The position numbers were made by a program, and so were the translations under genes. Positions 44,151-53,894 of a DNA stretch of 54,460 nucleotides are shown one piece after another. The stretch spans positions 1-54,460 of the forward strand of contig JARNMJ010000028.1 in assembly GCA_029432795.1 (NCBI GenBank). Reading direction: 5' to 3'. The notes beneath the pieces were generated by a model that was not told the origin of the DNA, ran no database searches, and saw nothing but the letters and a program-made list of their open reading frames with translations. Numbering within the stretch: position 1 is the first letter of the stretch; every line of letters begins with the position of its first letter. The stretch is from Pontiellaceae bacterium B12219. Lineage in GTDB: Bacteria; Verrucomicrobiota; Kiritimatiellia; Kiritimatiellales; Pontiellaceae.

Positions 44151-46952
44151 CTAAAATTCAACGTTCATCCGTTGTGCAGCCGGCACCGTCATTTTACGCC
44201 CTGCGATGCTGAGAATGATTTCTTTATCAGAACTGTAGAAATAGGTATCGCCGACTTTTTCGAGGGAGGCGCTCACGACCTGCCCCTGCCCGTCGATACC
44301 CTCCCCGTCTTTAATCAGGGCCCGGCCGCTGCCCAGATAGAACGACTGAACACCGGCTTCATTTTCAGCAATAACCCCATAGGTTCCCATGAACAGGATT
44401 CCTTCGGCAGCAACCTTTGCGGCATCGTCGGTGTTATTGAGAATATACTGCGTTCCATCCGTTTTGGTTTGCACTTTCAGTCCCACAAAATCGCCGGCGG
44501 GCGCTTTGGCTTCCAGGGTCTGGATGTTTCGGAGCGCGCTGCCCTCCTCCTTCAGATAGGGTTCAAAGACCGCCACAAAAGGTTTATTCCAGGCTTCGCC
44601 ATCCTGCCGGACAATCAGCGTCGGCACCGGCAGCTCCGCCAGCTCCCGGGGAACGGAACCCTTCGAAACCGTGCGGGCAACCGGCGAGTTGGCCGAGAAT
44701 ACGGTCCGTCCGTTTTCCCCTTTCATCCACATACCCATGCAGGCATCCGCGCCCTTTTTCAGGTCGATACTAAACCTGGCAATAAAATCCCGGTTCCAAT
44801 CATTGGAACGTTTATCGGTGAAATAGTTATAGGCCTTATGGTCCCCGGCGTCGCTGCTCAGCTCCTCGGTCGGTTTCATGAGAAGCGGCTTCCCGTTCAT
44901 ACCGAACAGCTGCACATTCTGCCCGACGTTGTGGTAGATATACTCATGCTTCTTATCGTCTCCGTCTCTCCGCCTCGAGCGGAAGATATCAACGTAGTAA
45001 CCGGTCGATGCGGAAGGCTTAACAATAGCCAGCACGCGGCGTTGCAGCGCATCGGTTTTCGGCTCCACAAATTCGGTATCGCTGAACGAGAATGCTTCCG
45101 AAAGCGCATCATAACTTCCGGGCTTCGGCTCAATGCCGACGATGTCAAACACAACGGTGTCATGCACCGGGTTGTAATCGGAGATTCCATCCACTGAAAC
45201 CGTATTGTGAGCGGCAAAACGGGTATAAAATGCGCCATGACTTTCGGTCCAATAGCTGGGTCCGCGGCCGAAGTCGGGTGCCATCACCATGCCCTTGCCA
45301 TACAGCTCCATCGCCATGCCATTGGCCTGCACATGGCTGCCTTTGGTGCCCACCAGCGAAATCATCAACCCGTCATCTTCATTCTGCGCATTGCGCTGCA
45401 CCAGAAAGTTCAGACTGTCCGCATAAAATGTGCGGGTGCGCAACGGTTCCTCCGGCTCCCCTTCGGGGATTTTTTCCACATAATTCGTGAGCGCGAGCAA
45501 GGTCCCCACGGAATCCCGGCGATAACCGTTCAACGCCATCTGCTCTCTCAAAATGGACGCCACCTGCAGTTCCGCATCGAATTGCCCCGTCCGACGAAAG
45601 CGCGCCAGCAAAAGTTCCATCGACTGATTATAAGGCACCTGATGATACGTATCGCCGAAACCGACCATATAGCCGTTCGGGAACAAAAACTGGGCCGAGA
45701 CCGTCGCCGCCGGAACAATGATCGGATACATTTCGAGCACATCCTGGCCGGACGCATTATAAATGACCTGTGCCAGGCGCAGAATGGAATCGGTCACACT
45801 GAACGCATAACCGGGGGCTTCCGGCCAAACGCCGTCCACCGGGTCGTATTTTTCAGGGACGACATCCTGCAGCCCTTTCTGATTTTCGGTGGTCACCGAG
45901 GTAAAACTGCGCAGATAGAATTGTTTGCCCTTGCCATCGGCATAGGCCTCGTCGTCCTCCAGCGCCAACCCCATATAAACAATATGCCGGGCCTGATTGA
46001 TGTTCCAGTTTCCCTCGGAACCGCCGCCTTCAATAATGCGATCGGACCAGCGGCGGAACAGATCCTGCGCCAGTTTTACATCCCGCCCGGTTTCAATGAG
46101 ATAGTCGTACAAATAGTCATACGCAACAGCCAGCGGAATGGTAACGCTTTCGTGAATAACCTCAAAGGTCGCCAACCCGATGATCCCGGCCTTGGAATGA
46201 TCCTCCACCGTAATCGGATTGCTGCGGTAATACATGCCTTCAACATAGGGCCACATGACATCCGCCGCGAACTTCGCGTATTTTTCTTCGCCGGTATACC
46301 AATAGAGAAATGCCGATTTTTCCGCCAGCCCGATAATATGGGCATTGATTCGTTCAACCATATGCCCGGTATCCCGATAAGGCGCCCACTCCCATGGTTT
46401 GCCTTCCTTCTCGCCATTGCGGGCCCAAATGCCGCGTTCATCATCAGAATAGGGCTGAAGCTCTTCCAGCTTGGGGGTCATATAGGGCGATGCCCAATCG
46501 CGTTCCCCCGCAAAACGGACAGTCGGCACCGGCGCCTCTCCATCACCGTGCGACCAATGCGATCCATTCACATACGTCTTTGCATATTTGGTTTTCCAGT
46601 GCATCTGCAACCGGGAAACCATCCATTCCGGATCGGTTACATGCTGATCAACATACGGTTCGACCGAATCTTTAATCCGTTTGAATACCGATGCCGCCCA
46701 CTCAACATTGCCGACTTTCTCGATCAGGGCAGGCCGGGTTGCATCTGTTCCATAGATACAGGGATGCGGGCGGACCGTTTCAACAGCGGCGCCCCCCCTG
46801 TTTTCAGGGATATGCGCCATCCCCTCGGTGGACGGTATCGAAACAATCGACCGTTCGCCGGGCTGGTTTTCAAGCGTTTCCGAAGAGGCCTTCCCCTCCT
46901 TGCAGGCGGACAGAAATCCCAGCATCAGTAAACTTAAAAGTATATTTCTCAT
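44151..46952 (-). CDS. Heparinase II/III-like lipoprotein lyase, 933 aa
   Basis: The N-terminus MRNILLSLLMLGFLSACKEG has a clear lipobox (LSAC, Cys17), so the mature enzyme is lipid-anchored. An alpha/alpha-toroid follows (about residues 80-480, with SEGNWNINQARHIVYMGLAL and a DPVDGVWPEAPGYAFSV segment). A heparinase II/III beta-domain comes next (LVGTKGSHVQANGMAMELYG and ESHGAFYTRFAAHNTVSVDG) with the His and Tyr residues used by this lyase fold. It would cut uronate-containing polysaccharide at the cell surface by beta-elimination. It lies 140 bases after the lacI-type gene and 6 before the symporter, so it opens the intake operon. A promoter-like pair is at 46996-47023. A perfect TTCCAA palindrome lies in the gene (44794-44808, read SNDWN). 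The PL family cannot be assigned by eye. Confidence 0.87.
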   Translation of the reverse strand: MRNILLSLLMLGFLSACKEGKASSETLENQPGERSIVSIPSTEGMAHIPENRGGAAVETVRPHPCIYGTDATRPALIEKVGNVEWAASVFKRIKDSVEPYVDQHVTDPEWMVSRLQMHWKTKYAKTYVNGSHWSHGDGEAPVPTVRFAGERDWASPYMTPKLEELQPYSDDERGIWARNGEKEGKPWEWAPYRDTGHMVERINAHIIGLAEKSAFLYWYTGEEKYAKFAADVMWPYVEGMYYRSNPITVEDHSKAGIIGLATFEVIHESVTIPLAVAYDYLYDYLIETGRDVKLAQDLFRRWSDRIIEGGGSEGNWNINQARHIVYMGLALEDDEAYADGKGKQFYLRSFTSVTTENQKGLQDVVPEKYDPVDGVWPEAPGYAFSVTDSILRLAQVIYNASGQDVLEMYPIIVPAATVSAQFLFPNGYMVGFGDTYHQVPYNQSMELLLARFRRTGQFDAELQVASILREQMALNGYRRDSVGTLLALTNYVEKIPEGEPEEPLRTRTFYADSLNFLVQRNAQNEDDGLMISLVGTKGSHVQANGMAMELYGKGMVMAPDFGRGPSYWTESHGAFYTRFAAHNTVSVDGISDYNPVHDTVVFDIVGIEPKPGSYDALSEAFSFSDTEFVEPKTDALQRRVLAIVKPSASTGYYVDIFRSRRRDGDDKKHEYIYHNVGQNVQLFGMNGKPLLMKPTEELSSDAGDHKAYNYFTDKRSNDWNRDFIARFSIDLKKGADACMGMWMKGENGRTVFSANSPVARTVSKGSVPRELAELPVPTLIVRQDGEAWNKPFVAVFEPYLKEEGSALRNIQTLEAKAPAGDFVGLKVQTKTDGTQYILNNTDDAAKVAAEGILFMGTYGVIAENEAGVQSFYLGSGRALIKDGEGIDGQGQVVSASLEKVGDTYFYSSDKEIILSIAGRKMTVPAAQRMNVEF
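44794..44808. repeat. Perfect TTCCAA-N3-TTGGAA palindrome in the lipoprotein lyase gene
   Basis: TTCCAATCATTGGAA is read SNDW on the sense strand. Confidence 0.8.
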
Positions 46953-46995
46953 AGCTCTTCAGGCACTCCGCTCCACGCCTCTCCCCAGCAACGCA

Positions 46996-47023
46996 GATAT
47001 AATTTACATATTATTTACATCAA
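46996..47023 (-). promoter_or_regulatory. Promoter and direct repeat upstream of the lipoprotein lyase operon
   Basis: On the minus strand TTGATG and TATATC are 16 bases apart. The spacer holds TGTAAAT-AATA-TGTAAAT, a direct repeat with an 11-base period (about one helical turn), which could bind an activator or the upstream LacI-type regulator. Confidence 0.4.
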
Positions 47024-47092
47024 TCTAGGGTTTTATTCTCAGAATTCAATCGTTTTTCAGTACATTCTGAAGGCGCGGCGGATATTCCCTGC

Positions 47093-48139
47093 TCACTTAC
47101 GAGAAGGCAACATGCCTCCATCAACCCATATTCCATTAATATGGACCTCGCTCTGACTGACCGGAATTCCAATGCTCTGCTCGGAGAGCAAGCCGATTAA
47201 TGTACGTGCGGCGGCCCGGCCGATTTCAAACGGATTCTGATCGATTCCGGCATCAATCGGCGTGTCATGAATACTGGTTGTTGCCAGCCCGATATCCTCC
47301 GGAACACGTATCCCCAGATTTTTCAGCATATACAGGGTTTCGCCGTTATCCGTCAGAATGGCATCCGGCCGATTCCTGAGAAGCCACCTTTCAAAGACCG
47401 CTTGCTGCTGTTCAAAATCATCAGCCGGATTCAAGGCGAGCAGCGGAAGCTGTCGGGAGGCGGGAAGTTCCTGCTGCGCCCATAAAAACCCGACGCCAAA
47501 GTGCCGGGTTCGCACAAATTCACTCACAAACCCGATGCGCTTATATCCGAGCTGATGAGCGCGTTCAAATGCCCGCATGGCATTGGAAGCCTGTGCGCTG
47601 CAGACAAAATGTGCTTTTGCGCGCGGCAGACTATATCCCAAACACACCGTTGCATAATCTCCCCATGGAAAGGGATCCAGGCCGTCCGGCAGATGCTGGA
47701 CAGGCGGAATGATAATGCCCTGAATCGTTCGGGCCTTCAGAATGGAATCGATTCGCCGGAGCGGAAGTTCCGCTGTGGCAAACTCCTCCAGCCGATACCC
47801 CACCCGCCGGGCCGCTTCGTTGGCCCCCTCCCAATACAGGTTGAATTCATTAATCTTCCGCAGGTCCTTCGGATTCTCCCAATCATTAATCCAGGCGAGC
47901 GCCGCCTGCGTCGGCTGGTTTTTAATTTTGGTTCGGTAATTACAGAGCGCCGAAAGCATAGGGTCGCGGACATAACCGAGTTCCTCCGCTTTCTCCAAAA
48001 CGAGCTGCGTTGTTTTTTTTGAAATGCGCGGATTCTTTTTCAGCGCGAGCGATACGGTCGCATGCGATACGCCCACACACCGGGCAATATCCCGAATCGT
48101 TACTCTTTTTTGCGAAGATTCGCTGTTTTCACCCGTCAT
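47093..48139 (-). CDS. LacI/GalR-family transcription regulator, 348 aa
   Basis: The N-terminal helix-turn-helix (about residues 12-60: RVTIRDIARCVGVSHATVSL and the hinge ELGYVRDPMLSALCNY) binds operators. The periplasmic-binding-protein-like part (about 65-340) binds a small sugar effector. Motifs include GYKRIGFVSEF, RPDAILTDNG and PEDIGLATTSI. It is transcribed divergently from the exported GH95 gene (141 bases between start codons) and lies upstream of the lyase operon on its own strand. It is thus placed to control both arms of the locus, most likely as a repressor released by a fucose or oligosaccharide signal. A candidate operator, AAGCGCTT (48205-48212), sits between the two promoters. 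The ribosome binding site is weak. Confidence 0.93.
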   Translation of the reverse strand: MTGENSESSQKRVTIRDIARCVGVSHATVSLALKKNPRISKKTTQLVLEKAEELGYVRDPMLSALCNYRTKIKNQPTQAALAWINDWENPKDLRKINEFNLYWEGANEAARRVGYRLEEFATAELPLRRIDSILKARTIQGIIIPPVQHLPDGLDPFPWGDYATVCLGYSLPRAKAHFVCSAQASNAMRAFERAHQLGYKRIGFVSEFVRTRHFGVGFLWAQQELPASRQLPLLALNPADDFEQQQAVFERWLLRNRPDAILTDNGETLYMLKNLGIRVPEDIGLATTSIHDTPIDAGIDQNPFEIGRAAARTLIGLLSEQSIGIPVSQSEVHINGIWVDGGMLPSRK

Positions 48140-48192
48140 AGCGTTCCGTGTTTTACAAGTTGCGTGACAGTGTAACCTGAATGAAGTCTGAC

Positions 48193-48221
48193 TTTCAATC
48201 CGGGAAGCGCTTAACTGTTAT
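48193..48221. promoter_or_regulatory. Divergent promoters with a LacI-type operator (AAGCGCTT)
   Basis: On the plus strand TTTCAA and TGTTAT are 17 bases apart (for GH95). The complementary TTGAAA on the minus strand is 18 bases from TACACT (for the lacI-type gene). The 8-bp palindrome AAGCGCTT (48205-48212) lies between the GH95 -35 and -10 elements, where a bound repressor would block transcription. Confidence 0.45.
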
Positions 48222-48280
48222 TTTAATCAGATAGGCGTCGCATCAGACACCTGACCCAAGAGACAACCGAGGATCGATCT

Positions 48281-50665
48281 ATGAAAAAAAACACTATATT
48301 ATCCACCGCATTCCTCGCAATGGCAATTGCGGGCCCCACGTCTGCCGCCAGGCATGCCGCGGATGAATCAAATAACCCGAAAGCAGATATGAAATTTGAA
48401 AAAGAAGCGCAGGCACCGGCAGAACCGCTCACCCTGTGGTATCGGAAACCTGCCGTTCATTGGGAAAATCAGGCGTTGCCGGTGGGCAACGGTCGTCTGG
48501 GCGCAATGGTTTTCGGCGGCGTAAACCAGGAACGTCTTCAGCTCAACGAAGAAACGGTCTGGGATGGCGAACCCACCGATTACACCAACCCGGAAGCGCT
48601 GGAAGCATTGCCCGAAGTGCAGCGTCTGCTTTTCGAAGGCAAAAACGTCGAAGCCAAAAAACTGGCCGCCGACAAAATGATGGGTCGTCCACACAGAATT
48701 AAATCCTATCAACCCCTATGCGATCTGCTTCTCGACTTTGAAGATACCGACAGGGTATCAAACTACCGGCGCGATCTGGATCTGACCACCGCCATCAGCC
48801 GCGTTCAGTACACGATCGATGGTGTTGAATTTGTTCGTGAAGTTTTTGTGAGCGAACCCGACCAGGTCATTGTGGTGAATCTGCAGGCTGACAAACTGGG
48901 TAAAATCAACTTCACCGCCCGACTGGCCCGTGAAGGCGATACAGCCACAACGGAATCCGCTTCCGGCAACCGCCTGATTCTCAAAGGCAAACTGGGCATT
49001 GAATATGAAGCACAGCTGTTCCCGATTGTATCCGGAGGCACGGTTCAATCGAAAGACGGCATCCTGACGGTCAGCAATGCCGATGAAGTGACCCTGCTGG
49101 TTACAGGTGCAACGAGCTATATCAGCGCAACCGATATTTCCGGCGATGCCACCGCGCGTTGCGAAGCCTACCTAAAGGGCGCCGGCAACAAACAATATAC
49201 GGATATCCGGGCCGCACACATTGCCGATTACCAGAGCCTGTTCAACCGGGTTAAACTGGATCTGGGAACGACCGACGCGGTAAACAATCCCACCGACGTG
49301 CGTCTGCAGGCCATTAAAAAAGGCGCCTTCGATCCGCAGCTCGAAGTGCTCTATTTCCAGTTCGGCCGGTATCTGCTCATCAGCAGTTCCCGCCCCGGAT
49401 ATCTGCCCGCCAACCTGCAGGGCAAATGGAATCAGTATCTAAAAGCTCCGTGGAACAGCGACTACCATTTTAACATCAACTTCCAAATGAACTATTGGCC
49501 GGCGCAGGTCTGCAATCTTTCGGAATGCTCGCTGCCCTATTTTGATTATGTGGAAAGCCTGATGCCTTCCGGAGCCAACACGGCAAAAGTACATTACGGT
49601 GCCGATGGCTGGACCATTCATCACCTCTCCGACATTTACGGCATGACGGCTCCCGCCGACGGCGTTCACGGCGTCTGGCCGTTCGGTGCCGCCTGGGCCA
49701 CCCGCGATATGATGGAATATTACCGTTTCTCCGGCGATAAAGTATTCCTCGAAGAGCGGGCATATCCCGCCATGAAAGGCGCCGCGGAATTCATGATCGA
49801 TTTTCTGGTTGAAGCCCCCGAAGGAACGCCGGCCGCCGGCAGACTCGTAACCAACCCTTCCCACTCTCCGGAAAACTTCTTCATGATGGCAGATGGAACA
49901 AAAATTGAATTCACCTATGCCGCCACCATGGATCTTCAGATCATTCAGGACCTGTTTAACAACCTGCAGGAAGCAGCCCTCGCGATTGATCCTTCGGGAA
50001 ATTATGACGCGGAATTCCAGGCCGAACTGCAGGCCACACTGGATCAGCTTCAGCCGGTTCAGATCAGCGAAAAAACCGGGCGTTTAATGGAATGGGTTGA
50101 GGACTATGAAGAGTTCGATCCGAATCACCGCCATACCTCCCACCTCTATGGACTGCATCCCGGACATTCGATCACAAAAAATGAAACACCGGATCTCTAC
50201 GAAGCCGCCCGTAAATCCCTGATTGCCCGCGGCGACGGGGGCAAGGGCTGGAGCATGGCCTGGAAGGTGAATATGTGGGCGCGTTTCCATGACGGCAATA
50301 AAGCCTATCAGCTGCTGACCAACCTGCTCACCAAAATGACGCTGGACAACCTGTTCGACACCCATCCGCCGTTCCAGATCGACGGCAACTTCGGCGGTAC
50401 CGCAGCCATTGCTGAAATGCTGCTGCAGAGCCATGACGGCGAAGTGAATCTCCTGCCGGCCCTGCCGGACGTCTGGAAAGACGGTTCCGTGGAAGGTCTG
50501 CGCGCCCGCGGCGGTTTTGAAGTGGACATGGCCTGGAAGAACGGTACGTTAATCAGTGCGAAGATTCTATCGCTGAACGGCAACCCGTTGACCATCCGCT
50601 ATGGCGATAAAACCGTTGAGAAGAATCTCGCAAAAGGTAAAGCCTATACCTGGAACGGGAAATAG
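48281..50665 (+). CDS. Secreted GH95 alpha-L-fucosidase/galactosidase, 794 aa
   Basis: This exported GH95 enzyme should release terminal alpha-L-fucose (or L-galactose) by inversion. It has a signal peptide (about residues 1-22) and an N-terminal beta domain ([20 protein letters not shown]). The alpha/alpha-barrel has [29 protein letters not shown] and [16 protein letters not shown], the usual family landmarks, and [15 protein letters not shown] near the end. GAGG lies 8 bases before the ATG. It opens a three-gene operon with an acetylesterase and a sulfatase, divergent from the regulator. It complements the signal-less GH95 at 26500, so fucose can be removed both outside and inside the cytoplasm. 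A strong terminator-like hairpin follows. Confidence 0.95.
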   Translation: MKKNTILSTAFLAMAIAGPTSAARHAADESNNPKADMKFEKEAQAPAEPLTLWYRKPAVHWENQALPVGNGRLGAMVFGGVNQERLQLNEETVWDGEPTDYTNPEALEALPEVQRLLFEGKNVEAKKLAADKMMGRPHRIKSYQPLCDLLLDFEDTDRVSNYRRDLDLTTAISRVQYTIDGVEFVREVFVSEPDQVIVVNLQADKLGKINFTARLAREGDTATTESASGNRLILKGKLGIEYEAQLFPIVSGGTVQSKDGILTVSNADEVTLLVTGATSYISATDISGDATARCEAYLKGAGNKQYTDIRAAHIADYQSLFNRVKLDLGTTDAVNNPTDVRLQAIKKGAFDPQLEVLYFQFGRYLLISSSRPGYLPANLQGKWNQYLKAPWNSDYHFNINFQMNYWPAQVCNLSECSLPYFDYVESLMPSGANTAKVHYGADGWTIHHLSDIYGMTAPADGVHGVWPFGAAWATRDMMEYYRFSGDKVFLEERAYPAMKGAAEFMIDFLVEAPEGTPAAGRLVTNPSHSPENFFMMADGTKIEFTYAATMDLQIIQDLFNNLQEAALAIDPSGNYDAEFQAELQATLDQLQPVQISEKTGRLMEWVEDYEEFDPNHRHTSHLYGLHPGHSITKNETPDLYEAARKSLIARGDGGKGWSMAWKVNMWARFHDGNKAYQLLTNLLTKMTLDNLFDTHPPFQIDGNFGGTAAIAEMLLQSHDGEVNLLPALPDVWKDGSVEGLRARGGFEVDMAWKNGTLISAKILSLNGNPLTIRYGDKTVEKNLAKGKAYTWNGK

Positions 50666-50675
50666 GCCTTGAGTC

Positions 50676-50724
50676 TCCAACGCCTTCCTGATCCCGTCCG
50701 TCGGGGTTTCAGGAAGTCGTTGGA
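50676..50724 (+). terminator. Long hairpin between GH95 and acetylesterase genes
   Basis: The arms at 50676-50691 and 50709-50724 pair over 16 bases with about two mismatches, with an inner CCCG/CGGG pairing. ATAATTTTC follows. It could be a partial terminator or an RNA-processing site that lowers expression of the next two genes relative to GH95. Confidence 0.65.
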
Positions 50725-50758
50725 ATAATTTTCATACGCGTTTTGAAGAAGGAAGATA

Positions 50759-52354
50759 ATGATGTACATACGAAAAAAGGTGATTCTCTGGAGTGCGGTT
50801 TGCAGCGTGGCAGCAGTGTGGGCCGATGTAACAATGCCTGCCCTTTTTTCTGACGGCATGGTGATTCAACGCGAAACCAAAGCACCGGTATGGGGATTGG
50901 CCGATCCCGGAGAAGAGATTCTGGTGGAAGCCTCCTGGGGCGCAAAAGCAACCGGCATTGCAAACGCGGATGGTTCGTGGCAGGTAAAACTCCAAACCCC
51001 GGAAGCGGGCGGTCCGTTCGCGATTACGGTTTCCGGAAACAATACGATTCAAATCAAAGACGTCCTCTCAGGAGAAGTCTGGATCTGCACCGGGCAGTCG
51101 AATATGGAATGCAATATGGCTTTCTTTACAAAAGCGGCCCGCAATCCGGACGATCAGCCCGCGGCAGATTATATCCGGAATGAAATTAAAACAGCCAACG
51201 ATCCCCTGCTTCGCCAGATCAAGGTTCCTCAGAACGCGTCTCCCTATAAAAAACAAAAAGATTTCAAAGGCCAGTGGATATCGGTCCATCCTGAAACCAC
51301 CGGAAAAATGACCGCCACCGGATACTTCTTTGCCCGCGAACTGCGAAAACAGTTGAAGGTGCCGGTCGGTCTGGTGCTCTGCGCCTGGGGCGGAACCCGG
51401 GTGGAACCCTGGATTTCCCGGGAAGCCTATCAGGCAATCCCTGAAATGGCGGTGTATTACGATGCGGAAATGGCTTCGCTGAAAACAAAGTCCGATGCGT
51501 ACTCTGCTGAAGCGGCCAGAAAACAGTTGGCGAGCGCGCTCGCCAAATGGGAAGCCAATGGGAAAAAAGGGCGGAAACCCCGCCTGCAGGCCGATCCGGC
51601 GGCCGACAAACAATGGCCGGCCACCCTGCATAACGGAATGCTCTCCGCAATCATCCCGTATGCCATTCAAGGTGCAATTTGGTATCAGGGCGAATCCAAT
51701 GCAAAATATATGACCGACGCCTACCAAGACCGTTTCAGCACACTGATTACGAGCTGGCGCAACGAATGGAATCAGGGTGATTTCCCCTTTTACTGGGCTC
51801 AGCTGGCCTCCTTTAAAGCGGCCAATGCCGAACCGTTGGAAGACGATGGCTGGGCGACCATCTGTGATATGCAGCGTCGCTGCCTGACGCTTCCAAACAC
51901 CGGAATGGCTGTACTCAATGATATCGGTGAAGCAACCGATATTCATCCGCACAACAAAATGGATGCCGGCAAACGGCTGGCGTTGTGGGCGCTGGCAAAG
52001 GATTACGGTTTTGATCTGACGTATAGCGGCCCGCTCTACACCGGGTATTCAATAGAAGGAAACTCCGTGCTGATCACATTCGACCACGTCGGCTCCGGAT
52101 TGATGGCGGGCCATAAAAACGGGCTCGAAAAAACGGTGGAATCAGATGAACCGCTCAAGCGTTTTCAGATTGCCGGTACCGACCGGGAATGGAAATGGGC
52201 GGATGTTGAAATCGTCGGAACGGACACCCTTTCGGTTTCACATCCTGATGTGCCGAACCCCACCGTGGTACGCTATGCCTGGTCGCCCAATCCGGAAGGA
52301 GCCAATCTCTACAATAAAGAAGGCTTGCCCGCATCCCTGTTTACGACGGAATAA
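50759..52354 (+). CDS. SASA-family (sialate O-acetylesterase-type) carbohydrate esterase, 531 aa
   Basis: This secreted esterase should remove acetyl groups from the glycan before or during chain cutting. A signal peptide (about residues 1-22) is followed by MPALFSDGMVIQRETKAPVWG, a typical SASA N-terminal beta-sandwich. The SGNH-like catalytic domain has the Ser nucleophile in ICTGQSNMECN, Gly/Asn support in IWYQGESNAKYMT, and the Asp-x-His pair in GEATDIHPHNKMD. A charged helical insertion (about 225-275) is larger than in many homologues. Two adjacent ATG codons (50759 and 50762) follow AAGGAAG. It lies between the GH95 hairpin and sulfatase S9 (32 bases). The name sialate reflects the family; acetylated fucose or galactose is a more likely target here. 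Confidence 0.9.
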   Translation: MMYIRKKVILWSAVCSVAAVWADVTMPALFSDGMVIQRETKAPVWGLADPGEEILVEASWGAKATGIANADGSWQVKLQTPEAGGPFAITVSGNNTIQIKDVLSGEVWICTGQSNMECNMAFFTKAARNPDDQPAADYIRNEIKTANDPLLRQIKVPQNASPYKKQKDFKGQWISVHPETTGKMTATGYFFARELRKQLKVPVGLVLCAWGGTRVEPWISREAYQAIPEMAVYYDAEMASLKTKSDAYSAEAARKQLASALAKWEANGKKGRKPRLQADPAADKQWPATLHNGMLSAIIPYAIQGAIWYQGESNAKYMTDAYQDRFSTLITSWRNEWNQGDFPFYWAQLASFKAANAEPLEDDGWATICDMQRRCLTLPNTGMAVLNDIGEATDIHPHNKMDAGKRLALWALAKDYGFDLTYSGPLYTGYSIEGNSVLITFDHVGSGLMAGHKNGLEKTVESDEPLKRFQIAGTDREWKWADVEIVGTDTLSVSHPDVPNPTVVRYAWSPNPEGANLYNKEGLPASLFTTE

Positions 52355-52386
52355 TAAAGCGCCCGGTTTAATGAATGGAGATTCAC

Positions 52387-53868
52387 ATGAAGAAACATAG
52401 CGTAAACAGCGTTCTGGCCATGGTTGCAATCTGCGCTTTTTCAGCAAACCGGGCATCCGCCAGCCCCCCCGAAAAATTGCCGAACATCGTCTACATTCTT
52501 GCTGACGATATGGGCTACGGCGATGTGAGTGCCCTCAATCCGGATTCTGAAATACACACCCCGAACATTGATCGCCTCGCCAAAGACGGCATGCGGTTTA
52601 CCGATGCGCATTCGGGTTCTTCGGTCTGCACCCCGACCCGATATGGTATTTTAACCGGGCAATACTGCTGGCGCACCCGACTGAAAAGCCAGGTGCTGTG
52701 GAACTACGACAACAGCCTGATGGATCCGGACCGACTCAACGTGGCCTCCTTCCTGAAAGCGCACGGATACCATACGGCCATGATTGGAAAATGGCATCTC
52801 GGAATGGACTGGGCCAGCAAATCAAATCCATCGGGAATCACCGACATAGAAGCCGATGTCGATTTCACAAAGCCCTTCCGCAATGGCCCCATCGATATGG
52901 GCTTTGATACGTTTTACGGCATCAACGCCTCGCTCGATATGCCTCCCTACATTTTCCTTGAACAGGACCGGGCCGTCACGCAACCGAATGTGAAAATAGA
53001 TAAAACTGAATTTGGCCGTCCGGGCATGGCCGACAAAGAATTGAGTGCGGATGACTTCCTGCCCGCCTTCACCCAACGGGCCGTTTCTTATATTAAAGCG
53101 CAGGATCAAAACACCCCCTTCTTTCTCTATTTTCCGCTGAATGCGCCGCACACCCCCATTGCGCCATCGGAAGCCTTTAAAGGCCGCAGTAAACTGGAGG
53201 GCAAGTTAGGGAACTATGCCGATTTCTGCATCGAAGTGGATGACACCGTGGGACAGGTTCTCAATGCCCTCGACGAAAAAGGCCTGAGCGAAAATACCAT
53301 TGTGATTTTCACCGCCGACAACGGGTGTGCCTATTATATCGGAGTAAAAGGTTTTGAAGAAAGCGGTCATTTCCCAAGTGCCATCTACCGCGGCTATAAA
53401 GGCGGCACCTTTGATGGCGGGCACCGCGTCCCCTTCCTGGTGCAGTGGCCGGCCGTCGTTAAACCCGACACCAAAAATGATCAACCGATTTGTCTGACCG
53501 ACCTGCTGGCCACCTGTGCAGAACTCATCGGTGCGGAACTTCCCGAAAATGCCGCCGAAGACAGCCTCAGTTTCCTCGCCGCACTGAATGGAGAGGACAT
53601 CGACACCTCTTCCCGGGAAGCCGTGGTTCATCACGACTTCAAGGGCAATTTTGCCATCCGTAAAGGGAAATGGAAACTGCTGAACGATGCCAATGCCGGA
53701 CTCGGTTATAAAGAAAAACAATTTGCTCCGGGCATTCATTTATACGATCTGGAAACAGACCCCGGCGAAAACAACAACGTGGCCGATCAGTATCCCGAAA
53801 CCGTTCAGGAACTCACGGCACTGCTGGAGCAATACCAACGGGATGCGCGCAGCGTTCAGCTGAACTGA
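52387..53868 (+). CDS. Secreted S1-family sulfatase (S9), 493 aa
   Basis: This type I sulfatase has a signal peptide (about residues 1-25), D40-D41 in ILADDMGYGDVSALNP, Cys81 in GSSVCTPTRYG, GKWHLGMDW, TADNGC and FDGGHRVPFLV. It is closest to S6 and S3, sharing SALNP and SVCTP.RYG, so the divergent operon carries its own member of that subgroup. The ATG at 52387 has GGAG 6 bases upstream; an ATG at 52375 overlaps that site and is less likely. It is the last gene of the GH95-acetylesterase-sulfatase operon and ends at 53868, 26 bases before a perfect TTCCAA palindrome. Confidence 0.94.
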   Translation: MKKHSVNSVLAMVAICAFSANRASASPPEKLPNIVYILADDMGYGDVSALNPDSEIHTPNIDRLAKDGMRFTDAHSGSSVCTPTRYGILTGQYCWRTRLKSQVLWNYDNSLMDPDRLNVASFLKAHGYHTAMIGKWHLGMDWASKSNPSGITDIEADVDFTKPFRNGPIDMGFDTFYGINASLDMPPYIFLEQDRAVTQPNVKIDKTEFGRPGMADKELSADDFLPAFTQRAVSYIKAQDQNTPFFLYFPLNAPHTPIAPSEAFKGRSKLEGKLGNYADFCIEVDDTVGQVLNALDEKGLSENTIVIFTADNGCAYYIGVKGFEESGHFPSAIYRGYKGGTFDGGHRVPFLVQWPAVVKPDTKNDQPICLTDLLATCAELIGAELPENAAEDSLSFLAALNGEDIDTSSREAVVHHDFKGNFAIRKGKWKLLNDANAGLGYKEKQFAPGIHLYDLETDPGENNNVADQYPETVQELTALLEQYQRDARSVQLN

Positions 53869-53894
53869 TTCCCCTCAATTAACCAGATCACCAG

